From NCBI GenBank assembly GCA_040765295.1, contig JAXGSB010000001.1:1116001-1180000 (forward strand): a DNA stretch of 64,000 bases, read 5' to 3'. The stretch's first letter is position 1, and every line of letters begins with the position of its first letter. The stretch is from Scatomorpha sp040765295 (lineage in GTDB: Bacteria; Bacillota; Clostridia; Oscillospirales; Oscillospiraceae). A program made the position numbers and the translations under genes. Shown piece by piece: positions 41,496-50,583 of this stretch. The notes below the pieces were generated by a model that saw only the letters and a list, made by a program, of their open reading frames with translations, was not told where the DNA came from and ran no database searches.

Positions 41496-42239
41496 TCACT
41501 TGGAAATAACAACAATTGTTATGTTGTCCTTAGCGCCCTTATCCATAGCTCGGTTCATAAGATCTTCGGCAAATGTTTCAGGGTCGGGATTGATTTCAAA
41601 GCTCTCAAAAATTTCTTTTTCACTCACCATATTGCTGAGTCCGTCAGAGCATAGTAAAAGCTTGTCGAAACTCCTAAATGCAGGTGTAAAAATATCATAT
41701 TCTACGCGCCCTAAATAACCCAGAGCTCTCGTAATCTCATTCTTCTGCGGATGGAATTGAGCCTCAAGCTCAGTAATTTCACCGCTGTCCAGGAGCTCTT
41801 GAACATATGAATGGTCGCTTGTTATTTGCTCTATCTTATCCTTCTTTATGGCATACGCTCTGCTGTCACCAACATTGATTACATATGCCTTTTTCCTATA
41901 TACAAAGGCGGCCACTAAGGTAGTACCCATTCCATGATAGTCTTTATCGAAGCATGAATAGCTGTATACCATGCTGTTCGCAGCCTCACACGCCTTACCG
42001 AGGAGGTCTTTGACATCCACATATCTAAGTTTTGAGCCGGAGATTCTGTCTTTGATGAAAGATACAAAAGTTTTGCTGGCAAGATTGCTGGCGATATTGC
42101 CGCCTCTTTCTCCGCCCATTCCATCGCAAAGAACCGCCAGCACGCCCTTGATATCCGGGAATTCTTCAATGAGGAAGCTGTCCTGATTATTTTTTCTTAC
42201 TTTGCCGCAATGTGTGATTCCAAAACTGTTCATTTTCAT
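41496..42239 (-). CDS. prpC: PrpC/Stp-type PP2C protein phosphatase
   Basis: Removes phosphate from PrkC targets. The 247-residue protein has RKNNQDSFLIEE, the metal motifs CDGMGGERGG, VGDSRAYAI, CSDGLSNM and KDNITIVVI in PP2C order. Several ATGs (42248, 42239, 42233) could start it and overlap or abut the rlmN stop; 42239 is a compromise. The first conserved residue follows at once. Confidence 0.94.
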   Translation of the reverse strand: MKMNSFGITHCGKVRKNNQDSFLIEEFPDIKGVLAVLCDGMGGERGGNIASNLASKTFVSFIKDRISGSKLRYVDVKDLLGKACEAANSMVYSYSCFDKDYHGMGTTLVAAFVYRKKAYVINVGDSRAYAIKKDKIEQITSDHSYVQELLDSGEITELEAQFHPQKNEITRALGYLGRVEYDIFTPAFRSFDKLLLCSDGLSNMVSEKEIFESFEINPDPETFAEDLMNRAMDKGAKDNITIVVISK

Positions 42240-42240
42240 C

Positions 42241-43287
42241 TCACTCATTTGATTTAGCACTTATTTTTTTACGCAATTGTCCGCAAGAAGCGTTAATATC
42301 CGATCCCAGCCTCCTGCGAATCGTCACAATTGCTCCCTTTTCCTTCAATAATGAATAAAAATTGTTTATGCTAGTCTGCTCAGAAGCCTCCAGTTTCCTT
42401 TCCGCAACATGATTTAATGGAATTAGGTTAATATGAGCCCCAAGTCTTTTGGATATTTCCGCTAGTCTGTGCGCATCATCCTTACTGTCATTCACACCCT
42501 TAATCATCGCATATTCAAAAGAGAGCCTCTTGCCGGAAATTTCGGTATATCTCTCACAAACATTAAGCAACTCTTCAAGAGAAAATCTCTTATTAACCGG
42601 CATAATAGATGATCTGATTTCCTCGGTAGTAGCATGCAAAGAGATAGATATCGTTAATTGTAGATTATTTTGAGCAAGTTTGTCAACTTTATCGGCAAGT
42701 CCGCATGTGGAAAGAGTGATGTGCCTTAAGCCGATATTCAAACATTTGTGGTGATTGGCCAATCTTATAAACTTGAGCACATTGTCATAGTTATCCAAAG
42801 GCTCTCCTATACCCATTAAAACAATATTGGAGATTTTGATTCCGCTTTCTTTTTGAACAAAAAGAATCTGGTCTATTATTTCCGATGGGAGAAGGTTTCT
42901 TGTGAAACCATTTAAGCAAGATGCACAAAATACACATCCCTGCCTGCAACCTACCTGAGTAGAAACACAGACTGTGTAGCCATGATGATACTTCATCAGC
43001 ACAGTTTCTAAAGAGTTCTTGTCTACCAGCTCCCAGAGATATTTAACTGTTCCGTCTTCCTTGGAAACTTGTTTTTTGAGTAAGCTCAGTTTGTTTATAT
43101 AATACTGCTCGTCCAGGTTTTTCCTCAAATCTTTGGGAAGGTTGAGCATTTCATCAAAAGAAGTCACTCCCTTGTAGAGCCAGTCTATAATCTGATCAGC
43201 TCTATATGGCTTTATTTCCAGCTTTTTAAACTCTTCTCGAAGTTCCTCAGGTGTATAGGATTTTATGTCCTTTTTTTCAATAAACAT
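42241..43287 (-). CDS. rlmN: RlmN, 23S rRNA/tRNA adenine C2 methyltransferase
   Basis: Radical SAM enzyme methylating A2503 of 23S rRNA. The 348-residue protein has the N-terminal accessory domain (YRADQIIDWLYKG), the cluster motif CRQGCVFCASC, MGIGEPLDNYDNV, and the catalytic C-terminal Cys in INASCGQLR. ATG 43287 lies inside the 3' end of rsmB (25-nt overlap) with only a weak GACGG site, so coupling is likely. Confidence 0.95.
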   Translation of the reverse strand: MFIEKKDIKSYTPEELREEFKKLEIKPYRADQIIDWLYKGVTSFDEMLNLPKDLRKNLDEQYYINKLSLLKKQVSKEDGTVKYLWELVDKNSLETVLMKYHHGYTVCVSTQVGCRQGCVFCASCLNGFTRNLLPSEIIDQILFVQKESGIKISNIVLMGIGEPLDNYDNVLKFIRLANHHKCLNIGLRHITLSTCGLADKVDKLAQNNLQLTISISLHATTEEIRSSIMPVNKRFSLEELLNVCERYTEISGKRLSFEYAMIKGVNDSKDDAHRLAEISKRLGAHINLIPLNHVAERKLEASEQTSINNFYSLLKEKGAIVTIRRRLGSDINASCGQLRKKISAKSNE

Positions 43288-44543
43288 ATATAAAAACCGT
43301 CGCTGCCATCGATATGCGGCCAAAATCTCTTTTCTTCTTCAATGTAATAGTTTATATTTCGCGCCAAGAAGTCTGCAACAACTTCTTCATTTTCCTCGTT
43401 AAAAATTGTGCATGTCGAATAAATCAATCTGCCGCTATCATTTACCATATTTGCTGCATTGTTCAATATCTTTTTTTGAATATCAGCTAACTCAGAAAGG
43501 CTTCCCCAATTCTTGTATCTGATTTCGGGCTTTTTTCTAATTACTCCAAAGCCCGAGCAAGGCACATCTGCTATTACCAAATCAAAGCGTTCTTTCAAAT
43601 TACCTGCATCTAAGGCATCCATAAATTTTGTTTCGATAACAGAAAGTTTAAGTCTTTCTGCCGACTCCTCCAGCTTCTCAAGTCTGCTTTGACTTATGTC
43701 GCAGGAAAGTACTCTGCCTGAGTTCTTCATTTCAAGAGCTGATGCAAAGCTTTTACCGCCGGGGGCAGCACAAAGGTCTAAAATACTTTCTCCGGATTTC
43801 ACCTGTGCAATATCTACCGCAGCCCTTGCTGCCTTGTCTTGTATAAAAAAATATCCTTTATGGAATAAATCGCTTTCCAAAAGCTCACCTATCTGCTCAA
43901 GCTTTATGCTTTTTAAATCGGAATCCGGTTCAGCGTTTAATCCAAGTTCAAGAATCTTTTCTAAGAGCTCTTCTGCAGAAATTAACTCTGTATTTACCTG
44001 TAAATATATCGGCGGCTCCTCGTTATTTGCCTTAAGAAAACCTTCTGTAAAATTTCTTCCATACTTATTTATCATATATTCACAGAACCATTTGGGATGG
44101 GAATACTTTATAGAAAGGTATTCCGTCTCCTCAAATTCATTTTCAGGTAAAACTAAGCTTTTGTTTTCCGAAATGCGTCTCAAGACAGCATTTACCAATC
44201 CTGAAGCCTTTTTATTTATTTCTTTTGTAATGTCTACAGCTTCAGATATCGCGGCCCTATCTGGAATTCTGTCGAGAAAGAGAATTTGATAAGCTGATAA
44301 CCTGAGTAAATCCAAGAGCTTCGGCTCAAGTTTGCTTATACTTCTGTCTAAATGTATAGAGATATAATAGTCCAAAAGCATCCTGTTTTGAAGCACGCCG
44401 TAGACAAGCTTGGAACATAGGGCTCTGTCAACTTTTTTCAAAGCTTTTAATCTTGAACTCAGTGCCTCATCAGAAAAATCAGAAAATCTTCTGACAGAAG
44501 TTAATATTTTGAGAGCTGTTCTTCTGGCATCATTTTTCTTCAT
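43263..44543 (-). CDS. rsmB: RsmB, 16S rRNA cytosine-967 C5 methyltransferase
   Basis: The 426-residue protein has an N-terminal NusB-like RNA-binding domain (ARRTALKILTSVRR..., VNAVLRRI) and a C-terminal SAM methyltransferase domain with LDLCAAPGGKSFA, the PCS motif in VADVPCSGFGVIRKKPEIRY and the catalytic Cys in YSTCTIFNEENEEV. ATG 44543 overlaps fmt by 14 nt. Confidence 0.95.
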   Translation of the reverse strand: MKKNDARRTALKILTSVRRFSDFSDEALSSRLKALKKVDRALCSKLVYGVLQNRMLLDYYISIHLDRSISKLEPKLLDLLRLSAYQILFLDRIPDRAAISEAVDITKEINKKASGLVNAVLRRISENKSLVLPENEFEETEYLSIKYSHPKWFCEYMINKYGRNFTEGFLKANNEEPPIYLQVNTELISAEELLEKILELGLNAEPDSDLKSIKLEQIGELLESDLFHKGYFFIQDKAARAAVDIAQVKSGESILDLCAAPGGKSFASALEMKNSGRVLSCDISQSRLEKLEESAERLKLSVIETKFMDALDAGNLKERFDLVIADVPCSGFGVIRKKPEIRYKNWGSLSELADIQKKILNNAANMVNDSGRLIYSTCTIFNEENEEVVADFLARNINYYIEEEKRFWPHIDGSDGFYICLLKKRT

Positions 44544-45459
44544 CTATCTTTATCGGATTACCTAAGAGCCAGTCAGCTGCTCTCATTCTTCTCTTGCCGG
44601 GCGCTTTAATTTCTTTAATCAACAAAACCTCACCATCTTTGCAGGCAAACTCAATCCCCTGCTTTCCGGCAGCTACAATTTCACCCGGGTTTTTGGAAGT
44701 GGTTTTTTTTAGTATATCAGGAGAATATAACTTAAGAGTCTGATTGGAAACATCTGTTGCAGCAAGCGGCCATGGGTCAAAAGCTCTGATTTTGCAGTGG
44801 ATTGACCATGCGGAGGAATTCCAGTCAATCATGGCTTCATCTTTTGAAATCATGCTCGCATATGTACTCATGCTGTGATTCTGCGGAGTTCTTGGCGCTG
44901 CGCCGTTCTCAATGTCATCGACTGTTTTAATCAGAAGCTCGGCCCCGATTTCAGCAAGTCTTTGGAAGAGTTCTCCCGCAGTTTCATCGGGATAGATATC
45001 CGTCTCTACACAGTAAATTACATCGCCGGCATCCAAGTCCTCGGCTATATACATGGTGCATACGCCTGTCTTTTTCTCTCCGTTGTATATTGCACGCTGT
45101 ATAGGCGCTGCGCCTCGGTATTTTGGAAGCAGGGAGGCATGCAAATTAATTGAGCCGAGTCTCGGAAGCTCGATAATCTCTTTCGGCAAAATTTTGCCGT
45201 ATGCGACAACAACAAACAAATCCGGCTCCAACTTTTTTAACGAGCTTATAAAGTCTTCATCAACAAGTTTTATGGGCTGAAAAACAGGGATATTATGTTC
45301 CAGTGCCAGCACTTTACACGGCGGAGCTTGAAGTCTGTGTCCCCTGCCGCTTTTTTTATCACTTTGACAAACAACTCCGAGAATCTTGTGCTTTGAAGAT
45401 ATTAATTTTTTCAGAGAACTTGCCGCAAAATCCGGCGTTCCCATAAATATAATTTTCAT
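44530..45459 (-). CDS. fmt: Methionyl-tRNA formyltransferase
   Basis: Formylates initiator Met-tRNA. The 309-residue protein has IIFMGTPDFAASSL, the folate/catalytic region INLHASLLPKYRGAAPIQRAI, AEDLDAGDVI, and a C-terminal tRNA-binding domain. It is followed by rsmB and preceded by def after 12 bp; def removes the formyl group that fmt adds. Confidence 0.96.
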   Translation of the reverse strand: MKIIFMGTPDFAASSLKKLISSKHKILGVVCQSDKKSGRGHRLQAPPCKVLALEHNIPVFQPIKLVDEDFISSLKKLEPDLFVVVAYGKILPKEIIELPRLGSINLHASLLPKYRGAAPIQRAIYNGEKKTGVCTMYIAEDLDAGDVIYCVETDIYPDETAGELFQRLAEIGAELLIKTVDDIENGAAPRTPQNHSMSTYASMISKDEAMIDWNSSAWSIHCKIRAFDPWPLAATDVSNQTLKLYSPDILKKTTSKNPGEIVAAGKQGIEFACKDGEVLLIKEIKAPGKRRMRAADWLLGNPIKIDEEK

Positions 45460-45471
45460 ATTTTATACTAT

Positions 45472-45957
45472 TTATTCCTCATCTTCTATTTCATCAACAA
45501 GAAACTCGTCTGCCAGCTCCGTAAAAAGTATTCCATCCAGATGATCAAGCTCGTGGCAGCAGATTCTGGCATTCAGTCCTTCTGCCTCGAAGATAAATTC
45601 ATTTCCGTTTCTGTCCTGCGCTTGAACAAGCACTTTGTTAGGCCTGCGAACCATTCCATACTCTCCGGGAACGGAAAGGCAACCCTCGGGTCCATACTGT
45701 TCGCCCTCGGCTTCGATAATTGTCGGGTTGACAAATTCCACATGTTTAATATTTTCCGGATCGCTTGTATCCAGAACAACTGCTGCTCTGCGCAGCACGC
45801 CTACCTGAGGAGCAGCTAAGCCTACTCCGTTTGCTTCTTGTAAAGTTTCCTTCATATCATCCAGAAGCTCTGCAAGTCTTTCATTGAATTTTGTCACATG
45901 GCGGCATTTTTTGAAGAGTACCGGGTCCGAATCTTTTAATATCATTCTGAGTGCCAT
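45472..45957 (-). CDS. def: Peptide deformylase
   Basis: Removes the N-terminal formyl group from nascent proteins. The 161-residue protein has all three motifs: GVGLAAPQVG, EGCLSVPG (metal Cys) and CHELDHLDG (HExxH-type, here HELDH). ATG 45957 follows GAGAGGA. It ends in an acidic tail (DEIEDEE). Confidence 0.97.
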   Translation of the reverse strand: MALRMILKDSDPVLFKKCRHVTKFNERLAELLDDMKETLQEANGVGLAAPQVGVLRRAAVVLDTSDPENIKHVEFVNPTIIEAEGEQYGPEGCLSVPGEYGMVRRPNKVLVQAQDRNGNEFIFEAEGLNARICCHELDHLDGILFTELADEFLVDEIEDEE

Positions 45958-45971
45958 CCTAAAATTCCTCT

Positions 45972-48227
45972 CTAATCCAGCGGATTATTTTCTGCATATA
46001 TAGACACGGCAGAAAATTTTTTATCAGTTTGTTTTGACTTTATTATATTTGCAAGCAGCGGTCTTATATTCTTTATATTTTTAAATCTGATATTCAGGCG
46101 ATATCTATACACATTATTCAGCTTAAATACGGGAAGCTGTGCCGGGCCGTAGATATTTATATCTTCATCATTAGCAAAAATATGATTAAGTTCGTTCTTT
46201 ATATCGTTTGCACAATTTAAAACAAGTTTTTCATTTCTGCCTTCGCAGCATATAGCTATTATTTCAGAAAAGGGCGGTAGTTTAAGAAATTTTCTCAGCT
46301 GAATTTCTTCTCTATAAAAGGCCTCATAGTTCTGTGCAGCAGTTTGTACTATTGTATCATTTTCGGGTGTAAAAGTCTGTATAACAGCTCTTCCTTTTTT
46401 GCTGAAGCGTCCTGATCTGCCGATCACTTGTGTGATAAGTGAAAAGCTCCGCTCCGATGCCCTGTATGACGGATAAAAAAGTCCCTGATCTGCCAAAATA
46501 ACACCAACCAGCGTCACATTCTCAAAATTAAGCCCCTTGGTGACCATCTGCGTGCCAATAAGTATAGGCGTTCTATTTCTTATAAAAGAATCCAATATCT
46601 CATAATGACTTCCTGCAAAAGAAACCGCATCGGCATCCATTCTTAAAATATCAATATCAGGAAAAAGCTCTTTAATTTCCTCTTCAAGCTTCTGTGTACC
46701 GGCACCCACATATTTGAGTATTCCTCCGCAATGAGGGCAACACTCGTCAGGCTTTTGTCTATAGCCGCAGTGATGACAAAGAAGCTTATTGCCAAAGCTG
46801 TGATAGCTTAGATTTACACTGCAGTTGGGGCACTCGTATGAGCGTCCGCATTCACCGCAGACAATGAGCTTGTTTGCACCTCTTCTATTTAAAAAAAGTA
46901 TAGTTTGCTCTCCGGCCTCGATGTTCTTCGAAATCTCATCTCGAAGATAAAAGCTTATATTAGAGCCGTTGCCTTTCTTAAGTTCTTTTTTCATATCGAC
47001 AATATGAACTTGCGGCAGGCTCTGCTCGTTGAATCTGCTGTCAAGTACATAATGTTTAAATCTTCCGACTTCTGCAAAATAACGAGTGGTTACTCCGGGT
47101 GTTGCAGAACCTAAAATAAGCGGAGCGCCGCTCTGATGAGCTCTGTACATAGCCACATCTACAGTATCATATCTGGGCGCATTTTCGGAATGATATGATT
47201 CTTCCTGCTCTTCGTCGATTATTATTATTCCTAAATTTTCTGTCGGCGCAAAAACTGCACTGCGCGTGCCTATGACAATGAGCGCTTCTCTGTTATTAAC
47301 TCTATCCCATTCGTCGTATCGCTCACCTTGGGTGAGACTGCTGTGCAAAAGGGCAACTTTATCTCCAAAATACGAATAAAATGTCTCCAGCATTTGAGGG
47401 GTAAGAGCTATTTCGGGAAGCAGGAAAATCGCAGATTTGCCGGCATTAATAACATCGGAAATAAGTTTAATATAGATTGCGGTTTTGCCGCTCCCTGTAA
47501 CTCCCTGTAAAAGGCCCAGTTTCAGCTTCTCGTTTGCTATATCCTCTTTTATCTGAAGGTATATTTTGCTTTGATCCGGCGATAAATCAAAGGGTTCTTT
47601 TGTCTCCTTGTTTTTGATCTCAGGTCTTCTAAACACTCTCTGCTCTTCCCTGTTTATTAAACCGGACTTCAAAAGAGTATTTATTGTCTGTGTTGACGCT
47701 CCGGTTATTTGCCTAAGCTCGCTTTGCGACACTTTTTCGAAATCAGACAAAAGGCCCAAAACAAGAGCCTGCTTAGGAGATCTCCGTTTTTTTTGAAGCA
47801 CCAAATCCTTGGCTTCTTCAGTTGAAATATTCAAACTGAGAATATATTTTGTTTTTTCTTTTACATTTATGCCCTTGGTATTATAAAAAATTCCAACCGG
47901 CAACATAGCCTTCAGTGCATCATATACGGTACAAAAAAATCTGTCATGCATCCAGAGCGCCAGCTTGACTTGCTGCTCGGAAATCAACGGGTGTTCGTCT
48001 AATACTGAGAGTATTGGCTTGAGCTTTTTTTCATCAATATCACTTGATTTTGAAAAATATAAAATTATGCCTTCAGTTTTTCTGTTCGATTTCGAGAACG
48101 GTACCAACACTCTGCTCCCGATTTGAACAGTAGACTCAAGGCTTTGGGGTATATAGTAGTCAAACGGTTTGTCTAGGCTATAGGGAATTCCGGAAATAGC
48201 AAGCTTTGCAAACTTAAAATTTTGCAT
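45972..48227 (-). CDS. priA: Primosomal protein N', replication restart helicase
   Basis: 3'-5' helicase that reloads the replisome at stalled forks. The 751-residue protein has the 3'-DNA-binding domain (DKPFDYYIPQSL), Walker A LLQGVTGSGKTAIY, DEEQEESYHSEN (DEEH-type box), LGSATPG, eight zinc-binding Cys (CGECGRSYECPNC, CHHCGYRQKPDECCPHC), GTQMVTKGLNF and QVIGRSGR. ATG 48227 has only a weak site, close behind rpoZ. Confidence 0.96.
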   Translation of the reverse strand: MQNFKFAKLAISGIPYSLDKPFDYYIPQSLESTVQIGSRVLVPFSKSNRKTEGIILYFSKSSDIDEKKLKPILSVLDEHPLISEQQVKLALWMHDRFFCTVYDALKAMLPVGIFYNTKGINVKEKTKYILSLNISTEEAKDLVLQKKRRSPKQALVLGLLSDFEKVSQSELRQITGASTQTINTLLKSGLINREEQRVFRRPEIKNKETKEPFDLSPDQSKIYLQIKEDIANEKLKLGLLQGVTGSGKTAIYIKLISDVINAGKSAIFLLPEIALTPQMLETFYSYFGDKVALLHSSLTQGERYDEWDRVNNREALIVIGTRSAVFAPTENLGIIIIDEEQEESYHSENAPRYDTVDVAMYRAHQSGAPLILGSATPGVTTRYFAEVGRFKHYVLDSRFNEQSLPQVHIVDMKKELKKGNGSNISFYLRDEISKNIEAGEQTILFLNRRGANKLIVCGECGRSYECPNCSVNLSYHSFGNKLLCHHCGYRQKPDECCPHCGGILKYVGAGTQKLEEEIKELFPDIDILRMDADAVSFAGSHYEILDSFIRNRTPILIGTQMVTKGLNFENVTLVGVILADQGLFYPSYRASERSFSLITQVIGRSGRFSKKGRAVIQTFTPENDTIVQTAAQNYEAFYREEIQLRKFLKLPPFSEIIAICCEGRNEKLVLNCANDIKNELNHIFANDEDINIYGPAQLPVFKLNNVYRYRLNIRFKNIKNIRPLLANIIKSKQTDKKFSAVSIYAENNPLD

Positions 48228-48233
48228 AAGACT

Positions 48234-48422
48234 TTATTTTATCGAGAGCTTTCCGCTAAATACTTCCTCAATGGCTATTGAAACAGGTTTTTTTTCAATG
48301 TGACTGTCTTCAAAATCCATCGCATCAACAATATTTCTGGCTCTCTCAGCAATTAAATTAACAAGCAAATAACTGCTTCCAACCTTATCAACCAAATCCC
48401 CTACAGGCGGATATAGCATCAT
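48234..48422 (-). CDS. rpoZ: RNA polymerase omega subunit
   Basis: Small RNA polymerase assembly subunit of 62 residues, with the family LVDKVGSSYLLVNLIAERARNI and a KPVSIAIEEVFSGKL tail. ATG 48422 overlaps the gmk stop by four bases. Order gmk-rpoZ-priA is typical. Confidence 0.93.
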   Translation of the reverse strand: MMLYPPVGDLVDKVGSSYLLVNLIAERARNIVDAMDFEDSHIEKKPVSIAIEEVFSGKLSIK

Positions 48423-49012
48423 TTTAGTCTTTCTCCATTTTTTTTTGATTCTTTAGAAATTATTCTCTCTATTTCTTTAGCGGCTCTAATCGGATTGTCA
48501 TTGATTATTACATAGTCATATTGATCCGCCAGTTTGCACTCCTCTTTGGCCTGGTGAAGTCTTTGAGCAATTTTTTCATCACTGTCAGTCTTTCTACCTC
48601 TAAGCCTTCTCTCAAGCTCAATATCATCCGGGGGCATTATGAAAAAAGAAATCGCTTCCGGCTTCAATTCTTTAACCTGCGCAGCCCCTTGGACCTCTAT
48701 ATCTAAAATAATATTATACCCCTCTTTAAGCTTATCTTCAACATAAGTTTTCGGTGTACCGTAGCGTTTACCCACATAGCTTGCATGTTCTAAAAGCAGT
48801 TTATTATCTATTAGATTATCAAATTCTTCATCACTTATAAAAAAATAATCCTTGCCGTCTATCTCTTTTTCTCTCCTTGCTCTCGTGGTAACGGATATTG
48901 AAAAACGCAGATCATCCCTAAGCCTCATAAGCTCACTTATAACAGTGCTCTTCCCCACTCCGGAAGGACCGGATATAATAAATAGCTTAACTATGTTTTG
49001 ATTTGCGCTCAA
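48419..49012 (-). CDS. gmk: Guanylate kinase
   Basis: Phosphorylates GMP to GDP. The 197-residue protein has LFIISGPSGVGKSTVI (P loop), SVTTRARREKEIDGKDYFF (GMP binding), LDIEVQGAAQVKE and RLRGRKTDSDEKI (lid). It lies 14 bp after remA. Confidence 0.97.
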   Translation of the reverse strand: MSANQNIVKLFIISGPSGVGKSTVISELMRLRDDLRFSISVTTRARREKEIDGKDYFFISDEEFDNLIDNKLLLEHASYVGKRYGTPKTYVEDKLKEGYNIILDIEVQGAAQVKELKPEAISFFIMPPDDIELERRLRGRKTDSDEKIAQRLHQAKEECKLADQYDYVIINDNPIRAAKEIERIISKESKKNGERLK

Positions 49013-49026
49013 GTTATATCCCCCGT

Positions 49027-49272
49027 TTATTCTTCGTTTTTTTCTGATGATCTTATTATCAGCTGTTCAGGCGCAAGTGCCGACAATATCACATGAGAGC
49101 TATCCATTACAATAACAGATTTTGTCTTTCTTCCAAAGCTTGCATCTATAAGCAAACCGCGCTCTCTGGAATCCTGAATTATCCTTTTTATTGGCGCAGA
49201 ATCCGGCGTCAAAATAACAAGTATTTTTTCTTTAGACAAAAAACTTCCGTATCCAATATTCAGAAGCTGCAT
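49027..49272 (-). CDS. remA: RemA/DUF370 regulatory protein
   Basis: The 81-residue protein is close in length and sequence to RemA, a DNA-binding activator of matrix genes in Bacillus (LLNIGYGSFLSKEKILVIL, IKRIIQDSRERGLLIDA, GRKTKSVIVMDSSHVILSAL). Its targets in this organism are unknown. It lies 3 bp after yicC and before gmk, as in most Clostridia. Confidence 0.92.
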   Translation of the reverse strand: MQLLNIGYGSFLSKEKILVILTPDSAPIKRIIQDSRERGLLIDASFGRKTKSVIVMDSSHVILSALAPEQLIIRSSEKNEE

Positions 49273-49275
49273 AGC

Positions 49276-50148
49276 TCACTCCACATTCTGAACTTGTTCT
49301 CTGATTTTTTCTATCTCGGTCTTGATCTCGACTACAAGCTTTGACACACCCGCATTTTGACACTTTGAACCTATTGTATTGGCCTCTCTGTTAAACTCCT
49401 GAATCAGAAAATCCATTTTTCTGCCGACAGCTTCTCCGGATTTAAGAAAGCCCCTCATCTGATTTATATGACTGCGCAATCTGACAGTTTCCTCATCAAT
49501 TGCCACCTTATCAGCATAAATTGCAAGTTCCATCATAAGTCTGTTTTCATCAAGTTCAAGGCTTAAAGTTTCAGTAATTTTTTTTAAAAGCTTGTCGCGA
49601 TAGATGGCCTCCGTCTCGGCAGAGTGCTTCTCTACCTCAATCAAAAGCTCTTCAATCGAATCCAACCTTGCCTCTATATCATTTTTAAGAGCCAAACCCT
49701 CTCTTTCACGCATTAAGTTAAAACAATCAAGCGCATAAGAAAATAGTTCCAATATACCTTTTGAAAGCACATCTTCAGAAGTCGCCTTGGGCCTTATGCT
49801 CATCATCTCAGGCAGTTTTAGGATTCTTATTGCATCGGCATCAAAATCCAAGCCGTTCAAATCAGAAATGCTTTTGCTTTCTTCTAAGAAATGAGAGAAA
49901 AGGCCTTTGTTGATAGAAATCTCATATTCAGCATTTTCGGTTGGCTCAGTATTGAAATATATATCAACTTTGCCCCTTGCCACCTTTTCTCTGACCTTAT
50001 TTTTTATCTCTTGTTCAAGAAAAAACAGACTCCGCGGACAGCGTATATATGTATCCAAAAATCTGTTGTTTACACTTTTTATCTGAATTTGATAATTAAT
50101 TCCGTCAATTGTTCCGCTAGCTTCCCCATAACCGGTCATGCTTTTCAT
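49276..50148 (-). CDS. YicC/YloC-family endoribonuclease
   Basis: Conserved protein of 290 residues; family members have RNA cleavage activity. It begins MKSMTGYGEASG, the family hallmark, with SVNNRFLDTYIRCPRSL, and ends with GRKMDFLIQEFNREANTIGSK and KLVVEIKTEIEKIREQVQNVE. ATG 50148 overlaps the upstream RseC-like gene by four bases. Confidence 0.93.
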   Translation of the reverse strand: MKSMTGYGEASGTIDGINYQIQIKSVNNRFLDTYIRCPRSLFFLEQEIKNKVREKVARGKVDIYFNTEPTENAEYEISINKGLFSHFLEESKSISDLNGLDFDADAIRILKLPEMMSIRPKATSEDVLSKGILELFSYALDCFNLMREREGLALKNDIEARLDSIEELLIEVEKHSAETEAIYRDKLLKKITETLSLELDENRLMMELAIYADKVAIDEETVRLRSHINQMRGFLKSGEAVGRKMDFLIQEFNREANTIGSKCQNAGVSKLVVEIKTEIEKIREQVQNVE

Positions 50149-50573
50149 ATGCTCGTATCTTCCTCTGCCTCAATTATTCGGACAATCTTATATGAAATCG
50201 GTTTTTTGCTCTTCTCTTTCCCGTAAAAAACTATGACGACTCCTGCAAGAACAAGAGCAGCAAAACCCGCGGCAATTCTGATAAGTTCAACAGTCGTAAA
50301 TATAGACGCTATAAAAAAAGCTGCAAGCATAGCAATTAGAGGCGTTATGTATACAAATAAAGCTATCCCCAAAACCTCGGATGTTTTGCTTTCAATCTCC
50401 ACTTTATTACCCGGCAAGGCTCCTGTTTCATTTTTTACTATAATATTAATTTTCTTATCAGTATTGCAGAGTCGACAGTTGCCGCAACTGTCTCCGCAAG
50501 ACGTTCCTCTCAGAACCTGAACCTCTGCCTCGTCGGCAGAAACTATTCTGTTTATTATTGCAAACTGACGCAA
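50145..50573 (-). CDS. SoxR-reducing/RseC-family membrane protein
   Basis: A 142-residue protein with a Cys cluster (GTSCGDSCGNCRLC, about residues 24-37) then two membrane segments (about 72-95 and 98-117), matching RseC/RsxC-associated SoxR_reducC proteins. In Clostridia these are usually uncharacterised; a link to redox or Rnf-type functions is inference. It lies between cdaR and yicC. Confidence 0.85.
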   Translation of the reverse strand: MRQFAIINRIVSADEAEVQVLRGTSCGDSCGNCRLCNTDKKINIIVKNETGALPGNKVEIESKTSEVLGIALFVYITPLIAMLAAFFIASIFTTVELIRIAAGFAALVLAGVVIVFYGKEKSKKPISYKIVRIIEAEEDTSI

Positions 50574-50583
50574 AACGACACTC